Part shown: in pieces, positions 25,354 through 33,287 of the stretch
How the letters are laid out: each line of letters opens with the position of its first letter
Numbering within the stretch: position 1 is the first letter of the stretch
Assembly (NCBI RefSeq): GCF_020911945.1
Contig: NZ_CP087135.1
Coordinates: forward strand, 868,001 to 932,000
DNA length: 64,000 nucleotides
Direction of reading: 5' to 3'
From: Flavobacterium galactosidilyticum
GTDB taxonomy: Bacteria > Bacteroidota > Bacteroidia > Flavobacteriales > Flavobacteriaceae
Program-made: the position numbers and the translations under genes
The notes under the pieces: generated by a model
Database searches by the model: none
What the model saw: the letters and a program-made list of their open reading frames with translations, nothing else
Told to the model about the DNA's origin: nothing

Positions 25354-25704
25354 ATGGCTTTTGAAGAATTAAAAGAAAATACAGAAGAGATTCAAGAACA
25401 AATTCATAATTATATTAAGACGAATGTTTCTTACTATAAACTATGGGGTTTCAAAGTGGCGATGAAATCGACTACTATGATTTTGAAGTTCTCATTGATT
25501 TTTATGTGTTTAAGTATGGTTTTATTATTTTGTTCTATAGCAGGAGCAATGGCAATTGGAAAATCGCTAGAAAGTTATCCTTTGGGTTTTTTGATAGTTG
25601 GTGGAATATATCTTGTAATTACTAGCTTGTTATTTTTGATCAAAGACAAAATTGTAGAAGGACCTATATTAGAGAAATTTTCAGAAATATTTTTTAACGA
25701 CTAA
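25354..25704 (+). CDS. Holin-superfamily-like membrane protein of the YtxH operon
   Basis: A 116-residue protein with an amphipathic N-terminal helix (1-30) and two closely spaced transmembrane helices (about 45-67 and 76-96), ending in a charged tail. This arrangement resembles the DUF1469/phage-holin-family proteins that accompany YtxH in many genomes. I see no phage genes nearby, so a lytic role is unlikely. It lies 39 bases after YtxH and 3 bases before the next gene. Confidence 0.6.
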   Translation: MAFEELKENTEEIQEQIHNYIKTNVSYYKLWGFKVAMKSTTMILKFSLIFMCLSMVLLFCSIAGAMAIGKSLESYPLGFLIVGGIYLVITSLLFLIKDKIVEGPILEKFSEIFFND

Positions 25705-25707
25705 ACT

Positions 25708-25980
25708 ATGGAAACTAAAAGATATTCTTCATACGCTCAAATTGAACGAGAACTTGAAATTTTAAAAATTGAAAAGGAAATTAGTTATCAAAAGATGATT
25801 TTTGGAGTACAGAAAGCTAAAGAAAGTTTTACACCTCAAAATATTGTAAGTAATTTGATAGGAGGTTATAGTAATGCAATTCCGTATGGAACTATATTTT
25901 CTTCGGCAGTGCCGTTTATACTCAAGAAAGCAATTCCGTTTTTAATCCATCGGTTTACAAGAAGAAAAAGAGGCAATTAA
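25708..25980 (+). CDS. Small conserved protein of the YtxH operon (DUF6327-like)
   Basis: A 90-residue protein with an N-terminal charged helix (YSSYAQIERELEILKIEKEI), a middle glycine-containing hydrophobic stretch (about 48-75, NLIGGYSNAIPYG and AVPFILKKAIPFLI) and a basic end RFTRRKRGN. Its position after YtxH and a holin-like gene matches what I recall of flavobacterial DUF6327 proteins, but I am not certain of that name. Its stop codon lies in the loop of the operon terminator. Confidence 0.6.
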   Translation: METKRYSSYAQIERELEILKIEKEISYQKMIFGVQKAKESFTPQNIVSNLIGGYSNAIPYGTIFSSAVPFILKKAIPFLIHRFTRRKRGN

Positions 25981-25993
25981 GCCTCTTTTTTTT
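25966..25993 (+). terminator. Terminator of the YtxH operon
   Basis: AAAAGAGGC (25966-25974) pairs with GCCTCTTTT (25981-25989) around a six-base loop that contains the TAA stop of the last gene, followed by more Ts to 25993. Coding end and terminator overlap. Confidence 0.85.
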
Positions 25994-26010
25994 GTAAAAA
26001 ATATAAGAAT

Positions 26011-26997
26011 TTATTCCTCTGTTTCTGGTGATTCTGTGTTTTCTGGTAGTTGATAATCAGTTTTGATTTCTTTTTTATGCTTTCCTTTATCACCTCTTAT
26101 TTTCATCATTTCTCCCACTTGATTAGAAGCGCTGAAAGAGGCAATCATGTTGTTGAGCATGTCACTACCAGCTTGTGGTGAATTAGGTAATAATATCAAG
26201 TTAGAATTAGCATCAGCACCAATAGCTTGTAAAGTATCATAATGTTGAGTTACTACAATTAAAGCAGATGCTTCTTGTGAATTGATACCAACTCTATTCA
26301 AAACATCTACACTTTCTACCAGACCTTTTGCAATTTCTCTTCTTTGATTCGCAATACCTTGTCCTTGTAGTCGTTTACTTTCGGCCTCAGCTTCTGCTTT
26401 AGCTACAATTCTAATTCTAGATGCTTCTGCTTCAAATTCAGCTACGGTTTTCTCTCTATCAGCAGCATTAATTCTGTTCATTGCATTTTTTACTTGAATA
26501 TCTGGATCAATGTCAGTTACTAAAGTATTAATGATTGTATAACCGTAAGTGGTCATCGCTTCATTCAATTCTCTTTTTACAGCAATAGCAATATCATCTT
26601 TACGCTCAAAAACATCATCTAATTTTAATTTTGGAACTTCCGCACGAACCACGTCAAATACGTAAGAAGTAATTTGGTCGTGGGGATATTCTAATTTATA
26701 GAAAGCATCATAAACGGTTTCTTTAATAACCATAAATTGAACAGATACTTTAAGTTTTACAAAAACGTTGTCTTTCGTTTTGGTTTCGATGATTACATCT
26801 AATTGTTGAATTTTAAGATTTACACGTCCTGCAATTCTATCAATTATTGGAATTTTAAGTTGCAAACCTGATTGTCTGATACTTAAAAACTTTCCGAAGC
26901 GTTCTATAACAACTGCGGTTTGTTGTCTTACTGTAAAAAAAGAAGATAGTAAGATAAAAAATCCAAATACGAGAAGGATAATTAATGCGATATTCAT
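26011..26997 (-). CDS. SPFH/band 7 (stomatin, QmcA-like) protein
   Basis: A 328-residue membrane-anchored protein. One N-terminal transmembrane helix (about 2-22) is followed by the band 7 domain: TVRQQTAVVIERFGKF, LQLKIPIIDRI, ETKTKDNVFVKLKVSVQFMV and the DVVRAEVPKLKLDDVFERKDDI block. After it comes an Ala/Glu-rich coiled coil (EAEASRIRIVAKAEAEAESKRLQG, about 195-225) and a Gly/Ser/Asn tail. Such proteins form ring or cage assemblies in membranes and often associate with proteases. No NfeD partner is encoded next to it. It looks monocistronic. Confidence 0.92.
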   Translation of the reverse strand: MNIALIILLVFGFFILLSSFFTVRQQTAVVIERFGKFLSIRQSGLQLKIPIIDRIAGRVNLKIQQLDVIIETKTKDNVFVKLKVSVQFMVIKETVYDAFYKLEYPHDQITSYVFDVVRAEVPKLKLDDVFERKDDIAIAVKRELNEAMTTYGYTIINTLVTDIDPDIQVKNAMNRINAADREKTVAEFEAEASRIRIVAKAEAEAESKRLQGQGIANQRREIAKGLVESVDVLNRVGINSQEASALIVVTQHYDTLQAIGADANSNLILLPNSPQAGSDMLNNMIASFSASNQVGEMMKIRGDKGKHKKEIKTDYQLPENTESPETEE

Positions 26998-27075
26998 AGT
27001 TTATTTATTTTTAGTTAAAAATTAACTGACAATTTACGAAAAAACTTTAGGTTTGTGTTTATAAAATTCAATATT

Positions 27076-27717
27076 ATGCGAAAGATTTCGATTTCAATAA
27101 TTTTTGTCTTCATTACATTATCAGTCTTTTCACAATATAAATATAGGGATGCTAATAGAATAGGAATTACTGTGGGCGTAAATCAGTTTTCATTATACAC
27201 GAATAATTTTCAAACTAAAGCTGAATTAGGTTGGAATGCCGGGTTATCAATGAGAGGGAACTTCTATAATAATTGGGATATGATCTACGGTATCCAATTT
27301 AGTGGGAACAGTTTTAGCGTCTCAACGACTAGTATACCGTTAGTAATAGAGCAAGTAAATTATAAATTAGCATCAGGACAATTATCATTGCTAGCAAGTT
27401 ATAAGATTATCGATAGTCATTTAAGTATTGAGGTTGGACCAATTATTCAAGTGAATGGCAAATTAGAAATCGATTCTGATAAAGTAAATAATGTGATTTC
27501 AGGAACAACATTATTAGCTAAAGATATTCAAGATATTTCTAAGTTGAATGTTTATCCAATGGTAGGAATCACTTTTGGTATAGTACATTTTAGGGCTAAT
27601 ATTTCGTATCAATATGGACTTAATAATATCCTGGGAAACTTAAACAATCAAAATTTGGGATATAATTTCAAAGGGAATGCTGGTATCCTAAATGGTAATC
27701 TTATTATATATTTATAA
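27076..27717 (+). CDS. Outer-membrane beta-barrel protein (PorT-like)
   Basis: A 213-residue exported protein. The start chosen is ATG 27076, which gives a clean signal peptide (MRKISISIIFVFITLSVFSQ); a GTG 21 bases upstream is less likely. The mature part has alternating amphipathic strands (GITVGVNQFSLY, GWNAGLSMRGNFY, WDMIYGIQFSGNSF, HLSIEVGPIIQVN, VYPMVGITFGIVHF) typical of eight-stranded barrels of the PorT/OMP_b-brl_2 group. The final residues ILNGNLIIYL lack the terminal Phe seen in many barrels. Function is unknown. It shares a bidirectional terminator with gltX. Confidence 0.8.
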   Translation: MRKISISIIFVFITLSVFSQYKYRDANRIGITVGVNQFSLYTNNFQTKAELGWNAGLSMRGNFYNNWDMIYGIQFSGNSFSVSTTSIPLVIEQVNYKLASGQLSLLASYKIIDSHLSIEVGPIIQVNGKLEIDSDKVNNVISGTTLLAKDIQDISKLNVYPMVGITFGIVHFRANISYQYGLNNILGNLNNQNLGYNFKGNAGILNGNLIIYL

Positions 27718-27746
27718 AAAAAGCCCTGAAATTTCAGGGCTTTTTT
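27716..27746. terminator. Bidirectional terminator between the barrel gene and gltX
   Basis: AGCCCTGAA and TTCAGGGCT form a perfect stem (27722-27730 with 27733-27741) with A and T runs on the two sides. It can end transcription from both convergent genes. Confidence 0.9.
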
Positions 27747-27749
27747 GTA

Positions 27750-29255
27750 TTATATAGACGCTATTGCTTTTTGAAGTCTATTGATAGTTTCCTCTTTTCC
27801 TATCATTTCAACAATGTCAAATAGATGAGGACCTTTAAGAGCTCCTACTAAACTCAATCGAAACGGCTGCATTACTTTTCCCATTCCAATTTCGTTTTTC
27901 GTCATCCAATCCTTAATTATTGTTTCAATATTTACAGAAGTGTAATCAGTTATTCCTTCCAGAACAGAAATTAATTCTTGCATTAAACCTGGTGTTTCTG
28001 CTTTCCAGTTTTTAATCGCTTTTTCGTCGTAAGCTGTTGGAGCCACGAAGAAGAAATCACTCATTTCCCAAAATTCGGAAACAAAATGCGCTCTTTCTTT
28101 AATTAAAGATACAATTCTAGTCAGTTTATCCTCTGATACCGTAATTTGTTTTTCAGCCAGAATAGGAGCGAAGGCTTTCGCCAAATCAGTATCTTTCTGT
28201 TTAATCAAATATTGATGATTGAACCACTTGTTTTTTTCTGGATCAAATTTAGCACCTGCTTTGTGAACTCTACTCAAGTCAAAAGAATTAACTAATTCGT
28301 CGAGAGTATATAATTCTTTTTCAGTTCCGTCATTCCACCCTAATAACGCTAAAAAGTTGATCACAGCTTCTGGGAAAAATCCCTTTTCTCTGTATCCTGA
28401 AGATATTCCTTCGTCTGTTTTCCAATCTAATGGAAATACTGGAAATCCCATTTTATCACCATCGCGTTTTGATAATTTTCCATTCCCAACAGGCTTCATG
28501 ATTAATGGTAAGTGTGCAAATTGAGGTGCATCCCAACCAAAAGATCTGTATAATAAAACGTGTAATGGCATAGAAGGTAACCATTCTTCGCCACGAATTA
28601 CATGCGAAGTTTCCATTAGGTGATCATCAACAATATTTGCTAAATGGTATGTTGGCATTCCATCACTTTTAAACAAAACTTTATCATCAAGTAGGCTAGT
28701 TTCAAATTTTACATCACCACGAATGATATCATGTAAATGTAAAGTTTCATTAACCGGAGTTTTGAAACGGATTACATAATGCTCACCATTTGCAATTCTT
28801 GTCGCAGTTTCCTCAGATGAAATTACTAATGAAGTATCTAGTTTTTCTCTATTGTGATGATTGTAAATAAACGTTATACCTTGTTCTTCGTCTTTTTTTC
28901 TTGCAGCATCTAGTGCTTCGGCAGTATCAAATGCGTAATAAGCATTACCTGAATTTATTAATTGAGTTGCATATTGCTGGTATAAATCTTTTCTTTCGCT
29001 TTGACGGTAAGGACCAAATTTTTCGTTTTTACCAATAGTTTCATCAGGTGAAATCCCTAACCATTCTAGTGCCTCCATGATATATTCTTCGGCGCCAGGA
29101 ACAAAGCGATTTTGGTCTGTATCTTCTACACGTAAGAAAAAAATACCGTTATTTTTCTTTGCAAACAAATAATTGAATAATGCGGTACGAACTCCGCCAA
29201 TATGTAAAGGTCCAGTTGGACTAGGTGCAAAACGCACACGAACTTGTTGAGACAT
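27750..29255 (-). CDS. gltX: Glutamyl-tRNA synthetase
   Basis: Class I synthetase for tRNA-Glu, 501 residues, normal length. The HIGH motif lies in RFAPSPTGPLHIGGVRTALF (8-27), DTDQNRF follows, and the KMSKS equivalent is GKLSKRDGDKMG near 255. With a separate glnS present, the enzyme is probably discriminating, so no gatCAB route is needed for Gln. TATCTTTG on the minus strand at 29273-29280 is an exact -7 match that would give a leader of about 11 bases. Confidence 0.97.
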   Translation of the reverse strand: MSQQVRVRFAPSPTGPLHIGGVRTALFNYLFAKKNNGIFFLRVEDTDQNRFVPGAEEYIMEALEWLGISPDETIGKNEKFGPYRQSERKDLYQQYATQLINSGNAYYAFDTAEALDAARKKDEEQGITFIYNHHNREKLDTSLVISSEETATRIANGEHYVIRFKTPVNETLHLHDIIRGDVKFETSLLDDKVLFKSDGMPTYHLANIVDDHLMETSHVIRGEEWLPSMPLHVLLYRSFGWDAPQFAHLPLIMKPVGNGKLSKRDGDKMGFPVFPLDWKTDEGISSGYREKGFFPEAVINFLALLGWNDGTEKELYTLDELVNSFDLSRVHKAGAKFDPEKNKWFNHQYLIKQKDTDLAKAFAPILAEKQITVSEDKLTRIVSLIKERAHFVSEFWEMSDFFFVAPTAYDEKAIKNWKAETPGLMQELISVLEGITDYTSVNIETIIKDWMTKNEIGMGKVMQPFRLSLVGALKGPHLFDIVEMIGKEETINRLQKAIASI

Positions 29256-29329
29256 TAGTTGTAAATTTTGTGCAAAGATACAATTCTAATAAGAGATATG
29301 ATAAATTACTACAGTTTGATAATTATTTA

Positions 29330-29413
29330 ATGAGATTGATTTCTATATTTTTTCTCATTTTGTATGCTGTTTATTATCTAATTAAAATTATTACTTTTAT
29401 TGGTTATATATAA
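29330..29413 (+). CDS. Possible 27-residue hydrophobic peptide
   Basis: An ATG at 29330 opens a 27-codon frame (starts MRLISIFFLILYAVYYLIK) that ends 12 bases before the DUF4175 start. It would form one transmembrane helix. There is no promoter or homology evidence. It could be a small membrane protein, a remnant of a DUF4834-like neighbour, or chance coding in AT-rich DNA. Confidence 0.2.
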   Translation: MRLISIFFLILYAVYYLIKIITFIGYI

Positions 29414-29425
29414 TTCTCAATTATT

Positions 29426-32400
29426 TTGAATCAACAGCAAGTTATTTATCAAAAATTAGAAGCTTTCATTAGGAAGTTTTACACCAACGAATTGATAAGA
29501 GGAACTATTTTCTTTATTGGTTTAGGATTGCTATATTTACTAGTCACACTTTTTATTGAATATTTTCTTTGGCTTAAACCAATAGGAAGAATGATTTTAT
29601 TTTGGACTTTCGTTGGTGTAGAAGTGTATCTGTTGTTTCGTTTTATTTTGTTTCCAATATTTAAATTGTTTAAACTTCAAAAAGGCATTGATTACAATCA
29701 AGCTTCTGCAATTATAGGAAATCATTTTGTTGAAGTAAGTGACAAGCTGACTAATTTTTTGCAATTATCAAATCCAAATGACAACCAAGTTAAGTCAGAA
29801 TTATTATTGGCCTCTATAGAGCAAAAAGCTAGTTTGCTTCAACCAATACCTTTTAGCAATGCTATTAATTTTAAGCGAAATAATAAATATTTTCCTTTAG
29901 CAATTATTCCTATTTTATTGTTTGTTATTTTTTATTTGTCAGGAAATAGCAATGTAATTTCTCAAAGTTTAAATAGGGTAGTGCACTTCAATTCCACTTT
30001 TATGCCGCCAGCTCCTTTTAAGTTTGTTTTAGTAAACAATACATTAGAAACGCAGCAAGGAAAAGATTTCACTATTCAAATTAAATCAGAAGGTAAAGTT
30101 GTTCCAGAGAACGTGATGATTTTTATTGACAGTGAAAGTTATTTTATGGAATCTTCTAAACCTGGTGAGTTTGAATTTAAAATTGTGAGGGCAACTAAAA
30201 ATACGGTGTTCCACGTGGAGGGTAATTCGATTGTATCTGAAGATTATGAGTTACAAGTTATCACTGTTCCGTCGATTGCTAATTTTGAAATGCAACTTAA
30301 TTTCCCAGCTTATTTAAATAAAAAATCAGAAATCATTAAAGGAACTGGTAATGCAATTATTCCGGAAGGCACTTTAGTGACTTGGAAAATGAGTACAGTT
30401 GCGACTCAAAATGTGGATTGGATTGATCAAAATGCATCGTTTCCTTTCTCAAAAACTGCAAATACCTTTACTCTATCTAGAAGTATATCTCAAAATACAG
30501 ATTATCAAATAATTACTTCCAATAGTAAGGTGAAAAACCACGAAAAATTGAATTATCAACTTTCGATTATCAAAGATCAGTATCCTGTAATAAATGTGAG
30601 CAATGCTCCAGATAGTTTAAAGGTAGCTAAGAATTATGTTTTAGGCCAAATTTCAGATGATTATGGTTTTTCAAAACTTCATGTAGTTTATTATCAAAAG
30701 GACAAACCACAAACTGCCAAACGTGGAACAATAGCAATTAAGAATAATGCTTTTGATCAATTCGTGTTTTCGTTTCCTAGTAACCTTCCTGTTGAGCAAG
30801 GCGTTTCTTATGATTACTATTTTGAAATATTTGACAACGATGTGATCCATAATTTTAAAAGTTCCAAGTGTACAATTTTTTCAAATCGAGTTGCTACAGA
30901 TGAAGAAAATGTAAATGAGGTTTTTCAGCAGCAAAATGAAAACATCAATGGTTTAGAAAAATCTATAAAAAATCAAGGCAAGCAATTTTCTGAAATAGAA
31001 AAATTGCAAAAAACTGGTAAAGAAAAAGAAATTCTCGATTTTAAAGATCAACAAAAAGTTAATGAGTTTGTAAAAAAGCAAATGAAGCAGGATGAAATGA
31101 TGAAGGAGTTTACCAAGAAAATGAATGATAACTTGGATAAATTCAAAACTGCTCCAAAGGATGAATTTAAGGAAGAGTTAAAAAGCAGAATGGAAAAGGC
31201 GGAAAAAGAATTAGAAAAAAATAAAAAACTTTTAGATGAGTTAAAAGATTTAAACGATAAAATTAAGAATGAAGAACTGCTTAATAAATTAGATAAATTC
31301 AAACAAAGCAGTAAAAACCAAATCAAAAATTTAGAGCAGTTAGTTCAATTAACAAAGAAATTCTATGTGCAGAAAAAAGCGGATCAAATAAAACAAAAAC
31401 TTGATTCGCTTTCTGAAAAGCAAGAACAGTTATCCAATAATGAAAAGGATAATAATTTAGATAAGCAACAAGAGATCAATTCTGATTTTGATAAAATCCA
31501 AAAGGATTTAAAAGATTTGGATAATGAAAATAAGGACTTAAAATCTCCATTAGATTTACCAAAAGATGAAGTAAAGGAAAAAAGTATTGAGCAGGATTTA
31601 AAGAAAGCTTCAGAGGATTTAAAAAATGATAAGAAAGATAAAGCGAAACCTGCTCAGAAAAGCGCTGCTAAGAAGATGAAAGAAATGGCGCAAAAAATGA
31701 AGGAGGGAATGGAAGGATCGGAAATGGAGCAGTTGCAAGAGGACGTTGTTATGTTACGTCAAGTTTTAGATAACTTACTAGCTTTTTCATTATCGCAAGA
31801 AGATTTGATGTATCAATTCAAGAAACATCGTGCGGGCTCGCCAGTTTTTAATAAAAATATAAAGGTGCAACAGGATTTAAAACTACAGTTCAAACATGTC
31901 GATGATAGTTTGTTTGCTATGGCATTACGAAATCCAAAGATTGCGGAGGACATTACAAAGGAAATAGGCAATGTGCTTTATAACGTGGAAGGTTCTTTAG
32001 CTAGTTTTTCTGATGCGCAATTGCCTAAAGGTTTATCTCATCAGCAATATACTATTTCGGCCGCTAATAAATTGGCAGATTTTCTTAGTGAGTTGCTTAG
32101 TAATATGCAAATGCAAATATCGTCTATGAGTTCTGGCAAACCAAAACCTGGTGAAGGATCAGGAATGCAATTGCCTGATATCATTAAAAAGCAAGATGGC
32201 ATTGGTGAGAAAGTTGAAAACGGTATTAAAGACGGAGGTAAGCGTGGTAATGGTCAAAGAGGGCAAAAGGGAAATCATGAAAAGTCTGGTGAAAATGGTG
32301 AAAGTGGTGAAGGAGATGCTGAAGCTATTATGGAAATTTATAAAGAGCAAAAGCAATTGCGCGAGGCTTTACAAAACGAACTTAATAAACAAGGTTTGGG

Positions 32401-32719
32401 TGGAAACGGCCAGCGTACTTTGGAACAAATGAAGCAAATAGAAAAGGAACTTTTGAATAAAGGTTTTAAAAACGAAACCCTTCAAAAGATTCTTAATTTG
32501 AAGCAGGACTTATTGAAATTGAATACTGCGGTTCAGCAACAAGGCGAAGAGAATAAACGCCAATCAAAAACTAATCAAAAGGAGTTTAATAATCAATCTA
32601 ACGCATTGCCGCCTTCGTTATTAGAATATTTAAACAGTATAGAAATATTAAACAGACAATCATTACCTTTGCGTTCGAATTTTAATCAAAAGGTTCAAGA
32701 ATATTTTAATAAAAAATGA
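29426..32719 (+). CDS. DUF4175 family large membrane protein
   Basis: A 1097-residue protein. It has two transmembrane helices at about 20-78 and a third at about 155-173, then a beta-rich periplasmic region (about 190-490). A very long Lys/Glu/Gln coiled coil covers about 491-765. Near 905-970 a Gly/Lys/Asn low-complexity stretch precedes a final helical part. This is the DUF4175 architecture; role unknown. The only start near the conserved N-terminus is TTG at 29426 (NQQQVIYQKLEAF), because a stop lies at 29411 and the next Met is about 56 residues in. It overlaps ybeY by four bases. A parS-like site lies inside it at 30207. Confidence 0.85.
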   Translation: MNQQQVIYQKLEAFIRKFYTNELIRGTIFFIGLGLLYLLVTLFIEYFLWLKPIGRMILFWTFVGVEVYLLFRFILFPIFKLFKLQKGIDYNQASAIIGNHFVEVSDKLTNFLQLSNPNDNQVKSELLLASIEQKASLLQPIPFSNAINFKRNNKYFPLAIIPILLFVIFYLSGNSNVISQSLNRVVHFNSTFMPPAPFKFVLVNNTLETQQGKDFTIQIKSEGKVVPENVMIFIDSESYFMESSKPGEFEFKIVRATKNTVFHVEGNSIVSEDYELQVITVPSIANFEMQLNFPAYLNKKSEIIKGTGNAIIPEGTLVTWKMSTVATQNVDWIDQNASFPFSKTANTFTLSRSISQNTDYQIITSNSKVKNHEKLNYQLSIIKDQYPVINVSNAPDSLKVAKNYVLGQISDDYGFSKLHVVYYQKDKPQTAKRGTIAIKNNAFDQFVFSFPSNLPVEQGVSYDYYFEIFDNDVIHNFKSSKCTIFSNRVATDEENVNEVFQQQNENINGLEKSIKNQGKQFSEIEKLQKTGKEKEILDFKDQQKVNEFVKKQMKQDEMMKEFTKKMNDNLDKFKTAPKDEFKEELKSRMEKAEKELEKNKKLLDELKDLNDKIKNEELLNKLDKFKQSSKNQIKNLEQLVQLTKKFYVQKKADQIKQKLDSLSEKQEQLSNNEKDNNLDKQQEINSDFDKIQKDLKDLDNENKDLKSPLDLPKDEVKEKSIEQDLKKASEDLKNDKKDKAKPAQKSAAKKMKEMAQKMKEGMEGSEMEQLQEDVVMLRQVLDNLLAFSLSQEDLMYQFKKHRAGSPVFNKNIKVQQDLKLQFKHVDDSLFAMALRNPKIAEDITKEIGNVLYNVEGSLASFSDAQLPKGLSHQQYTISAANKLADFLSELLSNMQMQISSMSSGKPKPGEGSGMQLPDIIKKQDGIGEKVENGIKDGGKRGNGQRGQKGNHEKSGENGESGEGDAEAIMEIYKEQKQLREALQNELNKQGLGGNGQRTLEQMKQIEKELLNKGFKNETLQKILNLKQDLLKLNTAVQQQGEENKRQSKTNQKEFNNQSNALPPSLLEYLNSIEILNRQSLPLRSNFNQKVQEYFNKK
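30207..30222. other. Degenerate parS-like site inside the DUF4175 gene
   Basis: TGTTCCACGTGGAGGG matches 13 of 16 positions of the palindrome TGTTCCACGTGGAACA and keeps the central CACGTG. It is coding sequence. Listed because four better sites follow within 5 kb. Confidence 0.3.
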
Positions 32720-33135
32720 TCAATTTTAATTACGAAACAGACTTTGCTTTAGAGAATGAAGATGTTATTGCTTCATGGTTGTCGAATGTTATTTCATCAG
32801 AAAACAAAAAAGAGGGCGAGATAAACTATATTTTTTGCGATGATGAGTATCTACATAAGATAAATGTTGAGTATCTAAATCACGACACTTTAACTGACGT
32901 CATTAGTTTTGACTATACGATGGGGAATGAAATAAGCGGCGATTGTTTTATATCTGTCGAAAGAGTTAAGGATAATGCTAATGATTTTAACGTTACTTTC
33001 GAGCAAGAAATTAAAAGAGTTCTAGCTCATGGCATATTACATTACTGTGGCTACAAAGACAAGACTGAAACGGACGAAGCTTTAATGCGTACCAAAGAGG
33101 ATGAGAAAATTGCGCTGTTCCACGTGGAACAGTAG
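32716..33135 (+). CDS. ybeY: Endoribonuclease YbeY (16S rRNA maturation)
   Basis: A 139-residue YbeY/UPF0054 metalloprotein, involved in 16S rRNA 3' processing and ribosome quality control. The metal motif region reads HGILHYCGYKDK. The first two His residues of HxxxHxxGYxH are present, but the third position is Asp rather than His, a variant I believe occurs in Bacteroidota. DTLTDVISFDY and GDCFIS are further family segments. The ATG overlaps the DUF4175 stop (ATGA), so translation is coupled. The last codons (FHVEQ) are also a perfect parS-like palindrome. Confidence 0.92.
   Translation: MINFNYETDFALENEDVIASWLSNVISSENKKEGEINYIFCDDEYLHKINVEYLNHDTLTDVISFDYTMGNEISGDCFISVERVKDNANDFNVTFEQEIKRVLAHGILHYCGYKDKTETDEALMRTKEDEKIALFHVEQ
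33116..33131. other. parS: parS-like site 1
   Basis: TGTTCCACGTGGAACA is a perfect 16-bp palindrome that differs by one base from the ParB site form TGTTCCACGTGAAACA. It lies in the last codons of ybeY, so it is both coding and a candidate centromere element. Confidence 0.65.
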
Positions 33136-33162
33136 TTAGTAGTTCTGCTTTAAAAAGCTCTG

Positions 33163-33178
33163 TGTTTCACGTGGAACA
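33163..33178. other. parS: parS-like site 2
   Basis: TGTTTCACGTGGAACA is the reverse complement of TGTTCCACGTGAAACA, an exact match to the ParB parS consensus TGTTNCACGTGAAACA. It is intergenic between ybeY and mnmG. Confidence 0.75.
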
Positions 33179-33209
33179 TAATTTGTTTTTATGGAAAATA
33201 CCAACATAA

Positions 33210-33225
33210 TGTTTCACGTGGAACA
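33210..33225. other. parS: parS-like site 3
   Basis: The same 16-mer as site 2, TGTTTCACGTGGAACA, 47 bases further on. Two exact parS matches so close together in a 152-base intergenic region are hard to explain by chance. Confidence 0.75.
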
Positions 33226-33287
33226 AGCAATATAAATTTCAAAATCACAGCCCTGAATTACATAAAGGGGTTAAACTACAAAAGAAG

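Noticed and set aside
25354..25704. Holin-like gene as evidence of a prophage
   Set aside because: No integrase, terminase, capsid or lysin gene is nearby. The gene is part of a YtxH operon with its own promoter and terminator.
31048..31326. 92-codon antisense frame in the DUF4175 coiled coil
   Set aside because: Leu/Phe/Ser-rich translation is the usual antisense of a Lys/Glu-rich coiled coil.
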